This document shows, piece by piece, positions 37,682 to 47,220 of a DNA stretch of 64,000 nt. The first letter of the stretch is position 1, and each line of letters starts with the position of its first letter. Source of the DNA: Tectiglobus diatomicola (GTDB lineage: Bacteria; Pseudomonadota; Alphaproteobacteria; Rhizobiales; Hyphomicrobiaceae). The stretch is taken from contig JAZDSJ010000008.1 of assembly GCA_039583345.1 (NCBI GenBank), positions 6,771 through 70,770 of the forward strand. Reading direction: 5' to 3'. Made by a program: the position numbers and the translations under genes. The notes beneath the pieces were generated by a model, which ran no database searches, was not told the origin of the DNA, and saw only the letters and a program-made list of their open reading frames with translations.

Positions 37682-38508
37682 TTTAAACGCAAAATCTCTT
37701 TTCTTACAAGATACTGGAAATCTTCAGGTTTCCTCGGATATTGAATGGTTAGTTCTTTTAAGAATTTGCATGCAGACAAACGTTTACCGAGATGGTCTAG
37801 TGAAATAGCTAATTTAAATAAACTGTTTGGTGCCTTCGGATTAGAAGAATAAGTCTGATATCCTTTCAAAAAAGCAGCTGCTGCTTTTTTATATTGCCCT
37901 TGCATATAAAAACTCTCACCCAGCCAATACTGGGCACTACCAGCTAATATACTTTCAGGATTATTCTTTATAAATCTAGTAAATCTTTCTTGCGCTTCAC
38001 GGTAGTCATGTTGCAAGAAACTATTGCGAGCATTCTCAAATTTTTCCTGAAGATTACCGTTTATTACATCACCTGAAGCCTGAGAAAGATTATCTCGCAC
38101 AATACTTTGTGATGAAGACGAGAACCCAGAGTTCACAGTAGTTTCTCCAAAACCCAAAATTTTATTGTAATTCTTGGAAGTTTTTTCTGGTTTGGCTTTT
38201 TTTTCAGAACCAAGAGCTTTCGACAATGGCTCTTTAGGCCCAAGTACTACACTGGTATCTTTTACAAATTGTGTCTTCGCCAAGCTTTCTAATGTTCCTA
38301 TAATGATCTGCATGTCTACTAACTGCTCTTCAAGAAGCTTCACACGTTCTCTCAAATCATTAATTGCTACATTCGGACTCAAAACCTCTTCATCAGCCTG
38401 GGCATTTACTACATCAAGTTGAACCATCAATAGGTACCAACAAGAAAATAACAACACTAGTTCGAAAACAAGACTTTTCCATTTTTGAATAAGCTTAGCT
38501 CGTAGCAT
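37675..38508 (-). CDS. cpoB: Tol-Pal associated periplasmic protein CpoB (YbgF)
   Basis: Periplasmic TPR protein that coordinates peptidoglycan synthesis with outer membrane constriction. The 277 residues comprise a signal peptide (cleavage near VNAQADE, 34-40), a coiled coil (about 45-75, NDLRERVKLLEEQLVDMQ), a Ser-rich linker and C-terminal TPR repeats (FENARNSFLQHDYREAQERF and AQYWLGESFYMQGQYKKAAAAF regions). It usually follows pal; no tol-pal genes are adjacent here, and 500 empty bases lie upstream. Confidence 0.9.
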   Translation of the reverse strand: MLRAKLIQKWKSLVFELVLLFSCWYLLMVQLDVVNAQADEEVLSPNVAINDLRERVKLLEEQLVDMQIIIGTLESLAKTQFVKDTSVVLGPKEPLSKALGSEKKAKPEKTSKNYNKILGFGETTVNSGFSSSSQSIVRDNLSQASGDVINGNLQEKFENARNSFLQHDYREAQERFTRFIKNNPESILAGSAQYWLGESFYMQGQYKKAAAAFLKGYQTYSSNPKAPNSLFKLAISLDHLGKRLSACKFLKELTIQYPRKPEDFQYLVRKEILRLKC

Positions 38509-39021
38509 CGTCTTTCCTGTTTTTTGGAGCCATCTGCTGCATATCTAATTGATTAATTCATATTTACTTTTTGGCAAATGATATCTGGTAAAATTAATAA
38601 ATCAATAAATCCTATCTTGAAAAGCGAGACTTGAAATAGGTGAAAATGACAATTAGCAATTCCCATAAAATATATCAAGATACAGGTTTTTTTGATTAGT
38701 GCGATTAATCAGTTCTGATAATAATTCAACTAGTGCACTGAGGAAATTCTTTATATTTTTATTTTGAACTATAAAATAATGATTATTGAGTGATAAAAAA
38801 CTATTGAATAGTATATTAATGTTTGACTATCTAGACTTCATAGAACGTAAAAAAATAAATCTCTTTAAATTTAAAAACTAATGAATACCTTATTATTTCT
38901 AAAGAGAAAATTGGAACTCAAATCTTGTGCTTAGTGTCTTTCAGGATTCACGATACTTTTGTTAAAATGCATGAGATAGATAATTGCTAGAACAAGCCAA
39001 CATGAAAGATTTCTGATTAAG
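38509..39021. other. AT-rich spacer upstream of cpoB
   Basis: About 513 bases where tolB-pal would be expected in many relatives. No Pal-type motif or other remnant was recognised; sequence is nearly all A and T runs. Confidence 0.5.
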
Positions 39022-40503
39022 TTACACGGAAAGTATTTTGTTACGACTTAAGCCTTTACTGCTCAGGTCCGCTAAATAGTCGATCCATAGCTTCTCTTTT
39101 TCACACCCGAGCTCCCGGAGATAGCTCCAAGAATATAGTCCTGTATTATGGCCATCATCAAAAACAATGCGTATAGCATAGTTGCCGATTGGACGAAGAC
39201 TGCTAATTTTGACATGCTCCTTACCGCTAACAACTACCCGCTGACTAGGCGTGTGTCCCTGAACTTCAGCTGATGGGCTCATTACCCGTAGCATTTCAGC
39301 TGTCAATTCGTATTGGTTACCATCCGGAAACCTAACTCTAAGTATAGTCTGATCAGACTCCAGTGTCAGTATCGGTTTAACTAAAATACCTTCTGCAGCT
39401 TGAATTTCACTCCAGGTCCGAGTAGCAAGATCACGATAGATTTTTGCATATATACTTTCAGGTTGAGCCACGACAATAGGCCGGCCATTGTCTGATGTAG
39501 TTCGTATATCAATATGTAATGGTACGTTTCCAAGAAACGGTACACCTATATTTTCAGCTTCTACTTCGGCACCACCATGACCAAAAATATGGGAATGTTC
39601 TCCACAATTAGGGCAGATAAAAAAACTCATGTTTTCAATTATTCCAAGTAATGGTGTTGAGACTTTCTTAAACATAGCTAGACCCTTGCGCGCATCGATA
39701 AGCGCAAGATCCTGTGGAGTTGATACTATAACTGCACCTGACATGATTACCTTTTGGGCTATACTAAGTTGTACATCGCCTGTGCCTGGGGGCATATCAA
39801 TAACCAAAACATCTAGTCCACTCCATTCAACTTCACGAAGCATTTGCTTCAACGCATTAGAGACCATGGGTCCCCGCCAAATCATAGGCATGTCTTCGTC
39901 TACTATATAACCTATTGACATAGTTTGGAGGCCATAGGCCATAACTGGCATTAACTTACCTGAAAGCCCGGATTTTGGGCGCTCTGAAGTCCCGAGCAGC
40001 TTGGGCTGTGAAGGCCCATAAACATCGGCATCTAATATACCAACCTTTAAACCTAAAGCTTGTAAACCAAGCGCAAGGTTAACAGTTGTAGTTGACTTGC
40101 CAACTCCTCCTTTGCCACTCGCAACAGCAATAACGTGTCTTATTTCTGGCATAGTCTGATCCAAGCTTTCGTTCGACTCATGGTTCTGAGTAGATGAATG
40201 TTTAGATTTGTGACCTTTAACTGGAGTTGCTGTTGCGAAACGCGATGTCCCAGCTTCACTTTCAGCCGTTAGACTAACCAGGACATTATTAACGCCATCT
40301 AGGTTACTAACAGCTTGCGTCGCGGCTAGCCTCAATGGCTCTAATTCTTTCGCACGAGATGGTTCTATAGTAATGGAGAAACATATCTTATCTCCTTGGA
40401 TTAGGATCTCAGAAACTAAACCAAGATCAATGATATTACTTTTAAGATCAGGTCCCAGTACCTTTTTTAAAGCTGATCGAATTTTCTGCTGGGTCACGAC
40501 CAT
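39022..40503 (-). CDS. Mrp/ApbC-type Fe-S cluster carrier ATPase with C-terminal DUF971
   Basis: P-loop ATPase of the Mrp/NBP35 family that carries Fe-S clusters to apoproteins. Domain order in 493 residues: DUF59 (MIP18-like) 1-85, a Ser/His-rich linker, the ATPase with the deviant Walker A GKGGVGKS (130-137), DADVYGPSQP, VIDMPPGTGD, and CPNC (297-300) for the bridging cluster; then a DUF971 domain from about 380 to 485 (RFPDGNQYELTAEML, NYAIRIVFDDGHNTGLYSW, YLRELG). DUF59-Mrp-DUF971 is the architecture of plant HCF101. Bacterial Mrp normally ends near residue 370. No suf/isc neighbours. Confidence 0.92.
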   Translation of the reverse strand: MVVTQQKIRSALKKVLGPDLKSNIIDLGLVSEILIQGDKICFSITIEPSRAKELEPLRLAATQAVSNLDGVNNVLVSLTAESEAGTSRFATATPVKGHKSKHSSTQNHESNESLDQTMPEIRHVIAVASGKGGVGKSTTTVNLALGLQALGLKVGILDADVYGPSQPKLLGTSERPKSGLSGKLMPVMAYGLQTMSIGYIVDEDMPMIWRGPMVSNALKQMLREVEWSGLDVLVIDMPPGTGDVQLSIAQKVIMSGAVIVSTPQDLALIDARKGLAMFKKVSTPLLGIIENMSFFICPNCGEHSHIFGHGGAEVEAENIGVPFLGNVPLHIDIRTTSDNGRPIVVAQPESIYAKIYRDLATRTWSEIQAAEGILVKPILTLESDQTILRVRFPDGNQYELTAEMLRVMSPSAEVQGHTPSQRVVVSGKEHVKISSLRPIGNYAIRIVFDDGHNTGLYSWSYLRELGCEKEKLWIDYLADLSSKGLSRNKILSV

Positions 40504-40796
40504 GATTTCAATCTCCTGATCATACTTAGTTTTTATATTAATAATGTTACATAGTTTACCAGTGTGTAAATGCCTAGATAAAAATTACTTTATACATATG
40601 TTACAAAGGCAATTTATTTCAACTTCTAGCAGTACTATGATAAAGCTTTACTTAAAATTCATTAGAACAAGTAGTATAATTTGAATCATGATATCAATAG
40701 TAGCAATCAAATGGAATCTAAGATTCTTTGATACTTACCGTATTAGATTAAAGTTAAAATAGATCAATTCATAGGTTCTGAAATTTGAAATTTTGC

Positions 40797-41564
40797 ATGC
40801 TTAAAACACCACTTATTGCACTTGCGCGAGAGGCAGGTACGCATATTATGGATGTATATTTAGAACAACGTAACCAATTTAGCCTCAAGAAAGACGGTTC
40901 GTACGTTACAGAAGCAGACCGCCGAGCGGAAAAATACATCTTGTCAAATTTACTCAGACTTACACCTGAAATAACCATAATATCTGAAGAAAATTCTGCA
41001 AGCCATACAATTGAAGTTCCTGAGCGATTCTGGTTAGTTGACCCTTTAGATGGAACCAAGGAATTTTTGAAGAAAAATGGTCAAGGTACATTTACCGTCA
41101 ATATTGCACTTATCGAACACCAGAATCCGGTACTTGGTATTATTTTTTTACCAGCAATCAATAGGTTATTTTATGGTGATATTGACACGGGGGCATGGGA
41201 AATAACGGAAGATCTCGAACAACTCATAACCGCCTCGAATGTTCGAGGTCAAAAACGCTGTGCTGTAACAAGTTCCTCACACATTGATGTTACTACTGTT
41301 AAATGGTTACACAACCGAGGCATAACTCAGATAAAACCTTTAAGCTCATCAATCAAATTTTGTGCGTTAGCTGCAGGTGAAGCAGATATTTATCCGCGCT
41401 TCAACTCTACTATGGAATGGGATACAGCCGCCGGTGACGCTATTCTGAGAGCAGCAGGCGGTATAACTACAACATTAGAATTTGAACCTCTTTCCTATGG
41501 TAAAGCTGGTTACAGAAATCAAGGTTTTATTGCCTGGAATAAAGCCTTAGAGCCCTTCAAGTAG
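40797..41564 (+). CDS. cysQ: 3'(2'),5'-bisphosphate nucleotidase CysQ
   Basis: Inositol-phosphatase-fold enzyme that removes 3'-phosphate from PAP/PAPS in sulfur metabolism. Metal-binding motifs are SEEN (63-66), DPLDGTKEF (82-90) and EWDTAAGDAI near residue 205, with the CysQ-type FTVNIALIE after the second motif. ATG 40797 gives MLKTPLIALAREAGT, the usual family start; a TTG at 40785 would add four residues. 255 residues, full length, single gene between spacers. Confidence 0.93.
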   Translation: MLKTPLIALAREAGTHIMDVYLEQRNQFSLKKDGSYVTEADRRAEKYILSNLLRLTPEITIISEENSASHTIEVPERFWLVDPLDGTKEFLKKNGQGTFTVNIALIEHQNPVLGIIFLPAINRLFYGDIDTGAWEITEDLEQLITASNVRGQKRCAVTSSSHIDVTTVKWLHNRGITQIKPLSSSIKFCALAAGEADIYPRFNSTMEWDTAAGDAILRAAGGITTTLEFEPLSYGKAGYRNQGFIAWNKALEPFK

Positions 41565-42831
41565 GCCACGCACAACATCTAGTTATGAGTTCCACACCTT
41601 CAAGGACAATAATCTCGAGGTATTAGAGAAACATGCATGACAGAAATCTTTTGAAATAGATACGAATGATTTTTTAAAAAAACTTGTTGCTTATTAATTA
41701 AAAGTAAGTCTCTTGAAAACGTAACATACAAATCCATTTTCGAGATCATAAGTAAAACCTTATTGAATCTCAAAACGACATTAGAGCTAAATATCACACT
41801 ATCTAACTCAGTACATCACGAAAGGTCTCTGAGAAAGCCAAATATGACTAATAAAAGCAAAGAATATATAAATGAAAATTTTTTGAAATTAATCAAACCT
41901 ACACTCTACGAAGATATATAAGGTCTAAATTTCTAAATACAAAAATACTGTTATTATATAAACACAACAATATCAGAAGCGTCTTTTTACTTAAAAATCA
42001 ACTAAATGACACAGTTTTGTAAATAGAATTTTCAAAGTTAGCTAGCTATTAAACGAGAAAGAGATCATTTCTTATCAAAGATAAACTCATGTTGAAAACT
42101 ATTAAAAATCAAATGTGCTTTCCAAACATCTACACAAATTCCATCTCAACTAAAAAATACTTGTTCCAGATATCGTAGCTGCCATTTAACAACGTGCTTT
42201 TTAAGCTACATAAATCTTCTGTATTTAATTATTATACTAAAATTGAGATGTAAATTTATATAGCGGAGATCCTACATGTATATACCATATTAATCTCACT
42301 TTGCCACCAAGAGTATAGTTTTGAACTTAAAAACAGTCATAATTTCACGACACTAAAACGTTCATCTTTAAGAAGTACATATAAAATAATCTTTGGACCT
42401 TGGAGTACTTCTTTGATCTTTTTAACTCAAGTGCAAGGAAATCAAAAAATACAAATTCAAGTCTAGACACAGATTAAGTAATATTCATCTCTAACTACAG
42501 CTATAATGGTAGATGTGAGCCAATATATTCATATGTGGAACAAAAACATGTAAATTAATCTGATCTATCATCAATTGATGCAATAAATTCATACTTAGTG
42601 CTTACTATTATGCAGTAGGTAAAAAAGGTTAAGTTGCAGCTAGCTTAACTAGGAATAGAAAATGCAAAAGCTTTCAAAAGATAAAATAGTAATGGATTTT
42701 ATAAATTGTTAAATACTAAACAGTAACTTTTATGTGTCGTGGAGAAAATCACTTAATTACCACAAATATAAACTAAGCTTATACTTCTTTGTATAAGAAA
42801 GCCTTATATCGTATGGAAAGGTAATCATATT
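41565..42831. other. 1.27 kb AT-rich spacer
   Basis: Between cysQ and pyrD, both rightward. Holds a nine-base perfect inverted repeat (42370-42378 with 42405-42413). A 65-codon open frame on the minus strand (41600-41797) has no family features or ribosome site. The right end carries the pyrD ribosome site GGAAAGG at 42815-42821. Confidence 0.55.
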
Positions 42832-43920
42832 TTGAATTGTCTCCTTAAAGTGATACACTCTTTGTTATTGAAAACAGATCCAGAATGGGCCCATGAATTA
42901 ACGCTGCGTGCGCTTGAAATTGGCTTGTACAAGCGCGATACTGAAACAGATAATCCGTGTCTCAAGACTAATATTATGGGGCTACAGTTTCCCAATCCTA
43001 TTGGCATAGCAGCGGGTTTTGACAAAGATGCAAGAGTTTATAACGCTGTTCAGGATGTTGGTTTTGGGTTTAGTGAGGTAGGTACTCTCACGCCACGCCC
43101 ACAGTCGGGCAATATCAAACCACGAGTAATACGTCTCCCCAAAGACAAAGCTCTCATAAATCGGCTTGGCTTTAACAACTGCGGACACGACACGGCTCAT
43201 CATCGTCTCATACAACGAAAACCTAGCGGCATTTTAGGTATCAATATTGGGGCTAATAAAGACACAACTGAAAAAGCTATAGATTACACAACCGGTATCA
43301 AACGATTTTATAGTTTAGCAGACTATTTTATGATTAATATTTCTTCACCAAATACACCTGGTCTGAGAGATTTGCAATCTCCAGAACAATTAAGTGTATT
43401 ACTAAGACAAATCAATGATATTAGAGATCGATGTGCCGATAAATATGGAAGATTTGTCCCGATAGCTATAAAGCTTGCACCAGAAATTGCTTATTCTGAT
43501 ATGCTAGGTATTGTTGATAAAATTGTCTCTCATAACATAGATGCCATTGCAGTATCAAATACTACTATTTCACGTCCATCAAACCTGAAGACAAAATTAG
43601 TAGAGGAAAATGGTGGACTATCAGGCCAACCACTATTTCAACGTTCCACAGTCGTATTGGCGCGCATCCACAAGCACGTTAACGGCACAATTCCACTAAT
43701 AGGTATTGGCGGTATAAACTCCGGCGAGAGTGCTCAAGCTAAAATAGAAGCAGGAGCCTCACTCATACAACTTTACACCGGACTAATTTACGGTGGCTTA
43801 CCTGTACTGAAACAAATAAAATCTCAACTAGTGCGAGCCACTCAAAAAGCCAGTTTAGCACAACTTAAAGAGCTGACCGGAACTAATGCAGATACTTGGG
43901 CTTCACTACCTCTTGATTAG
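42832..43920 (+). CDS. pyrD: Dihydroorotate dehydrogenase (quinone), class 2
   Basis: Membrane-associated FMN enzyme of pyrimidine synthesis that passes electrons to quinone. The N-terminal helices needed for membrane contact are present (LLKTDPEWAHELTLRALE), then NPIGIAAGFDKDARV, the GTLTPRPQSGN block, INISSPNTPGLRDLQ with the catalytic Ser of class 2, and LIGIGGINSG. 362 residues. The start is TTG 42832, supported by GGAAAGG ten bases before; the next Met would remove the quinone-binding helices. Confidence 0.95.
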   Translation: MNCLLKVIHSLLLKTDPEWAHELTLRALEIGLYKRDTETDNPCLKTNIMGLQFPNPIGIAAGFDKDARVYNAVQDVGFGFSEVGTLTPRPQSGNIKPRVIRLPKDKALINRLGFNNCGHDTAHHRLIQRKPSGILGINIGANKDTTEKAIDYTTGIKRFYSLADYFMINISSPNTPGLRDLQSPEQLSVLLRQINDIRDRCADKYGRFVPIAIKLAPEIAYSDMLGIVDKIVSHNIDAIAVSNTTISRPSNLKTKLVEENGGLSGQPLFQRSTVVLARIHKHVNGTIPLIGIGGINSGESAQAKIEAGASLIQLYTGLIYGGLPVLKQIKSQLVRATQKASLAQLKELTGTNADTWASLPLD

Positions 43921-44123
43921 ATCTCTAACGACATTAATTATTGATGGTTCTTTAAAAAAGAAGCTCTCAATTTTGAAAATCTAAGTCACTACTCCACATC
44001 AAATAGTGATTATAAAATCACCGGCATGTAATAATTATTATCTGAGTAATAATAAAGACTGAATTTCAAAAAATGTTTGATTGAACCGCTTTAAAAGTTA
44101 GACGCTTGTATAATAACATAACA

Positions 44124-44792
44124 CTAAATATGCGGTAGTTTATAAGCACCAATCAACACAGGTGTCTCGTTTATATACATACTATCACTGATCTGCTTTA
44201 CAAGAAAATTTGCTACATCTTCTCGTGAAATAAGACCATTGCGCCAGGTTTCCGGCTCTACTAAAACGCGGTAGTTATCTGACAATCTTCCTGAAGTCAG
44301 AATGCCCGGACGAACTATAGTCCAATCTAAATGGCTTGCCTTAATTATATCTTCTTGAATATTCTTATCGCTGTAAACACGTCCCAAAAAAATCTCGAAA
44401 CCTATACGTTGTAGAGGAGGGATAAGTTGTCGTCCATCCCGGCCAGATCCAAAACCTGTCACTGAAATTAGGCGTTTAATTCCAGTTGCTTCCATTTTAT
44501 TTACTAGAATACGTGTTGAATTAGAAAACAAATCAATGGGACCTGTTAACATTCTAAGATTAATTGGAATACCCAAAGTTTGAATAACAACATCAATGCC
44601 TTCAAGAGCATTTTCAACGTTATCTCCGTTTAAGGCATCACCGGAAAATTTTTCAAGGTTATCATCTTCGATATTAATGTATGAAGCACTACGAGCTAAT
44701 GCCCTTACCATATAACCAGAATCAAGTGCCGACTTAACAGTCTCTAGGCCGATACCACGGCTTGCACCAATAACCAAGATTTTCTGAGACAT
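44124..44792 (-). CDS. NAD(P)-binding atypical SDR (NmrA/YwnB-like)
   Basis: A 222-residue Rossmann protein of the atypical short-chain dehydrogenase group. GASRGIGLETVKSAL (8-22) is the nucleotide site, ALARSAS follows the second strand, and LISVTGFGSG and LDWTIVRPGILTSG are typical of NAD(P)H-binding epimerase-like proteins. There is no clear YxxxK catalytic pair, so it may be a reductase, a sensor or an isomerase. Substrate unknown. It stands alone, with 203 bases to pyrD, toward which it is convergent. Confidence 0.8.
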   Translation of the reverse strand: MSQKILVIGASRGIGLETVKSALDSGYMVRALARSASYINIEDDNLEKFSGDALNGDNVENALEGIDVVIQTLGIPINLRMLTGPIDLFSNSTRILVNKMEATGIKRLISVTGFGSGRDGRQLIPPLQRIGFEIFLGRVYSDKNIQEDIIKASHLDWTIVRPGILTSGRLSDNYRVLVEPETWRNGLISREDVANFLVKQISDSMYINETPVLIGAYKLPHI

Positions 44793-45487
44793 AATTTCTC
44801 CGTCTAATAATTCAACCGGCGAGTCAATTAATTTAATGTGGATCTCGCTGTGGTGCAGTGTAGTTTACAACTAAGCCTACACATAATCTTAATTCTGAAA
44901 GAAACCCTTAGAACTTGGAAGTACATTCTATTAAAGAAATTGCATTATATCTGAAATTTAGTAGATTAACTAGCACTTACATACTCAGCTACTTTAGCTT
45001 TAAACACTAATATCAGTTATGTATTTTACAAAAATTTAATTTATTAAAGTACTAATCAGATTAATATCTGCAAATTAAATATTTGGTTCGTCTTAAATAG
45101 TATTTATTCAAGCCTAGACTAGTTTCTTTACTTTCAGGTTATTCTTAGCTTTTATATATTGGCAACAATGTTGTTTCTTGTAATTCACATTCACATACCG
45201 TATCTACGGGGCAGTGCGCTTAAATTTGCTTACACCTGATAGAAGTCAAGTGATTCTGTATATGTAAAACAGTGTCCTTTTTATTACATATACAGTGAAT
45301 AATGCTTTTTTACAAAAAATCTGTCAGTATCAAATTATGATGCAAGCTAAAACTCATATTTTTTTACATAAGCAAAGCTAAAATATTTTGGCGCTTTCGT
45401 ACATTTTAAATAATTCAATTGATTTACCATTAGGATGTTAAAAACGTGTAAGTATTGAAATAAAAATTTATAAATTAAAAAACTAGA
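44793..45487. other. AT-rich spacer with a long hairpin
   Basis: About 695 bases between two leftward genes. The salient element is the 12-base perfect inverted repeat at 45256-45295, listed separately. No coding remnant recognised. Confidence 0.55.
45256..45295. repeat. 12-base perfect inverted repeat (stem-loop)
   Basis: CTGTATATGTAA (45256-45267) and TTACATATACAG (45284-45295) are exact reverse complements around a 16-base loop. With a two-base bulge the pairing extends to the flanking ATTC/GAAT. It is far longer than the other hairpins in the window. No T-run follows directly on the leftward strand. It could be a transcript-end stabiliser for the YafK-like gene, or an operator. Confidence 0.5.
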
Positions 45488-46363
45488 CTAATTAACCTGT
45501 GGAGGACAATTAGAATCAATCTTGTGTCCACCATTAGATTGAATGTCAGTAACAACTTTAAAAGCATAACTATAATTACAGATAGAAACTTTCGGCGGAA
45601 GCCAGGTCCTCTCAAAGGCATCGTAGCCTTCTTTAAGATTAAGCCAAAAGTTCTTCCAGCGGGGGTTATGATACAATGAAAGATTCATAGCCGTCATGCG
45701 GAAGGGATAAATATGAACATGAAAGCGACTTTGTCCAAACTGGTGCGCTGCTTTAGTTAGCTTCCAGATTTCACTAATCGCGTCATCAGTAACAGCATAA
45801 CAGCCAACAGATGAGCAACCACCGTGAACCATCAAATATTTACCTGTGCGACTATGTTGACGATCGTAAGCATTTGGAAAGCCTAAATCAAATGAACGGT
45901 GCCAACGGCTATTCGGGTTCATGGCACTAGCTTCTACTGTGTAGAAACCTTCTGGTGACTGGTGATCACCTACTTTTAGTTTTGGGCCAAGCTGCCCCGA
46001 CCATCTGCATATGGGATACACTGCAAACAAATGAAAAATGTTTTCGCGCTTAATCCATAATTCAAGCTGAAACTCAGACTTAAAAATACGAATAAAGACA
46101 GGGGAACCGAGTGATAAACCATGAACAGTTAGACGATTTTCTAATGCCTCAAAATCAGGTGCACCTGGCAATTTCAAACCGTTTTTCCAGTACATATGAT
46201 GTTTTAGTCGTATAAAACTAATTATTTGATGTTGAAGCTCCTGTAAAAAAAAAATTTTAAAAAATTTAATACTAGACGTAGAGATAATAGTAGTTGCTGT
46301 GACTACTACAAACACGCACAATGAAGTGGCCAAAATTAATTTTCGCCATATATTATATTGCAT
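45488..46363 (-). CDS. YafK-like L,D-transpeptidase family protein
   Basis: A 291-residue envelope protein with a YkuD/ErfK catalytic domain. An N-terminal signal/anchor segment (LILATSLCVFVVVTATTI) leads to a domain with SPEGFYTVEA, GFPNAYDRQHSRTG and the active-site motif VHGGCSSVGCYAVTDD, His180 and catalytic Cys188. This motif and the preceding DRQ segment match YafK/DpaA, which detaches Braun lipoprotein from peptidoglycan in E. coli. A nine-base homopolymer within the codons for KFFKIFF is prone to slippage, but the frame is open. Exact peptidoglycan reaction is inferred. Confidence 0.85.
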   Translation of the reverse strand: MQYNIWRKLILATSLCVFVVVTATTIISTSSIKFFKIFFLQELQHQIISFIRLKHHMYWKNGLKLPGAPDFEALENRLTVHGLSLGSPVFIRIFKSEFQLELWIKRENIFHLFAVYPICRWSGQLGPKLKVGDHQSPEGFYTVEASAMNPNSRWHRSFDLGFPNAYDRQHSRTGKYLMVHGGCSSVGCYAVTDDAISEIWKLTKAAHQFGQSRFHVHIYPFRMTAMNLSLYHNPRWKNFWLNLKEGYDAFERTWLPPKVSICNYSYAFKVVTDIQSNGGHKIDSNCPPQVN

Positions 46364-47220
46364 TTATTATTAAATCGAAATTAGCTATGTCAACTACCAT
46401 ATAAAATGTATTTGACCTCACACTTTTTAGAACAAGAGTAATAAATAGTATACCAACCAGATATAATAGCCTTTTTACTTAAAGCTCTTGTCACGTAATC
46501 CATTAATCGACATTAAAAAAACAAAGAAATCATTTTATTTGAAAAATTATATAAGTTTTAAGCCAAATTAATGATTTCAGCACCACTAAAACTAGATTTT
46601 GCTACCTTCGAATTAAACAATTCCAACTCCTAAATGTTTTGATAAGTTTAGTAAATAATCTTAATTAATTTTTCTAAAGGATCCCTATTGTCGTTAAATA
46701 TTAATGAAAGTCTTAGGACATAGCATATTCACGTTTTTATTATTTCTACAAGTAGCATTAAGAAACGACACGTAATACTATTTTTTAATTAATAAAAGTA
46801 ATTATATCAATTGTGGGTTCAAACTAGGAATTGACTCTAAAACTACCACGCTTTGCTTAAAAATACTATTCTCACGATAAGTCAAATCTAAATTAAATTT
46901 TATAGGTTAAAGTGACTGTAGGATCATTATAAGTCTTGATATTTCAGGCTCAACAGCTAGTAAAAAGTGCATATTCTTTTGCATGCTTCTTGACTTACGA
47001 TTCTATAAATTATACTTGATGACACAGTTTTGGTAAAATTTGCTATAAATGTCGATTATAGCTCATCACTTTATGTGTTGACAAACTATGTGAAGGATAT
47101 GAACATTATTTTTGTATTTAGTTTTTTCTATATAGCTCGCAAATTAAGCTCTCTATTTTGCGTGAGAAACCACAGCAAAAATCTAATAAATTTTTAAATC
47201 AACGTAACATTAAATTCCAA
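46364..47220. other. 857-base AT-rich spacer
   Basis: Lies between the YafK-like gene and obgE (both leftward). In related genomes proB often follows obgE; I recognised no glutamate kinase motif here. No RNA gene or terminator of quality seen. Confidence 0.5.

Noticed and set aside
41600..41797. 65-codon open frame on the minus strand in the cysQ-pyrD gap
   Set aside because: No ribosome site, no recognisable domain, composition like the surrounding spacer.
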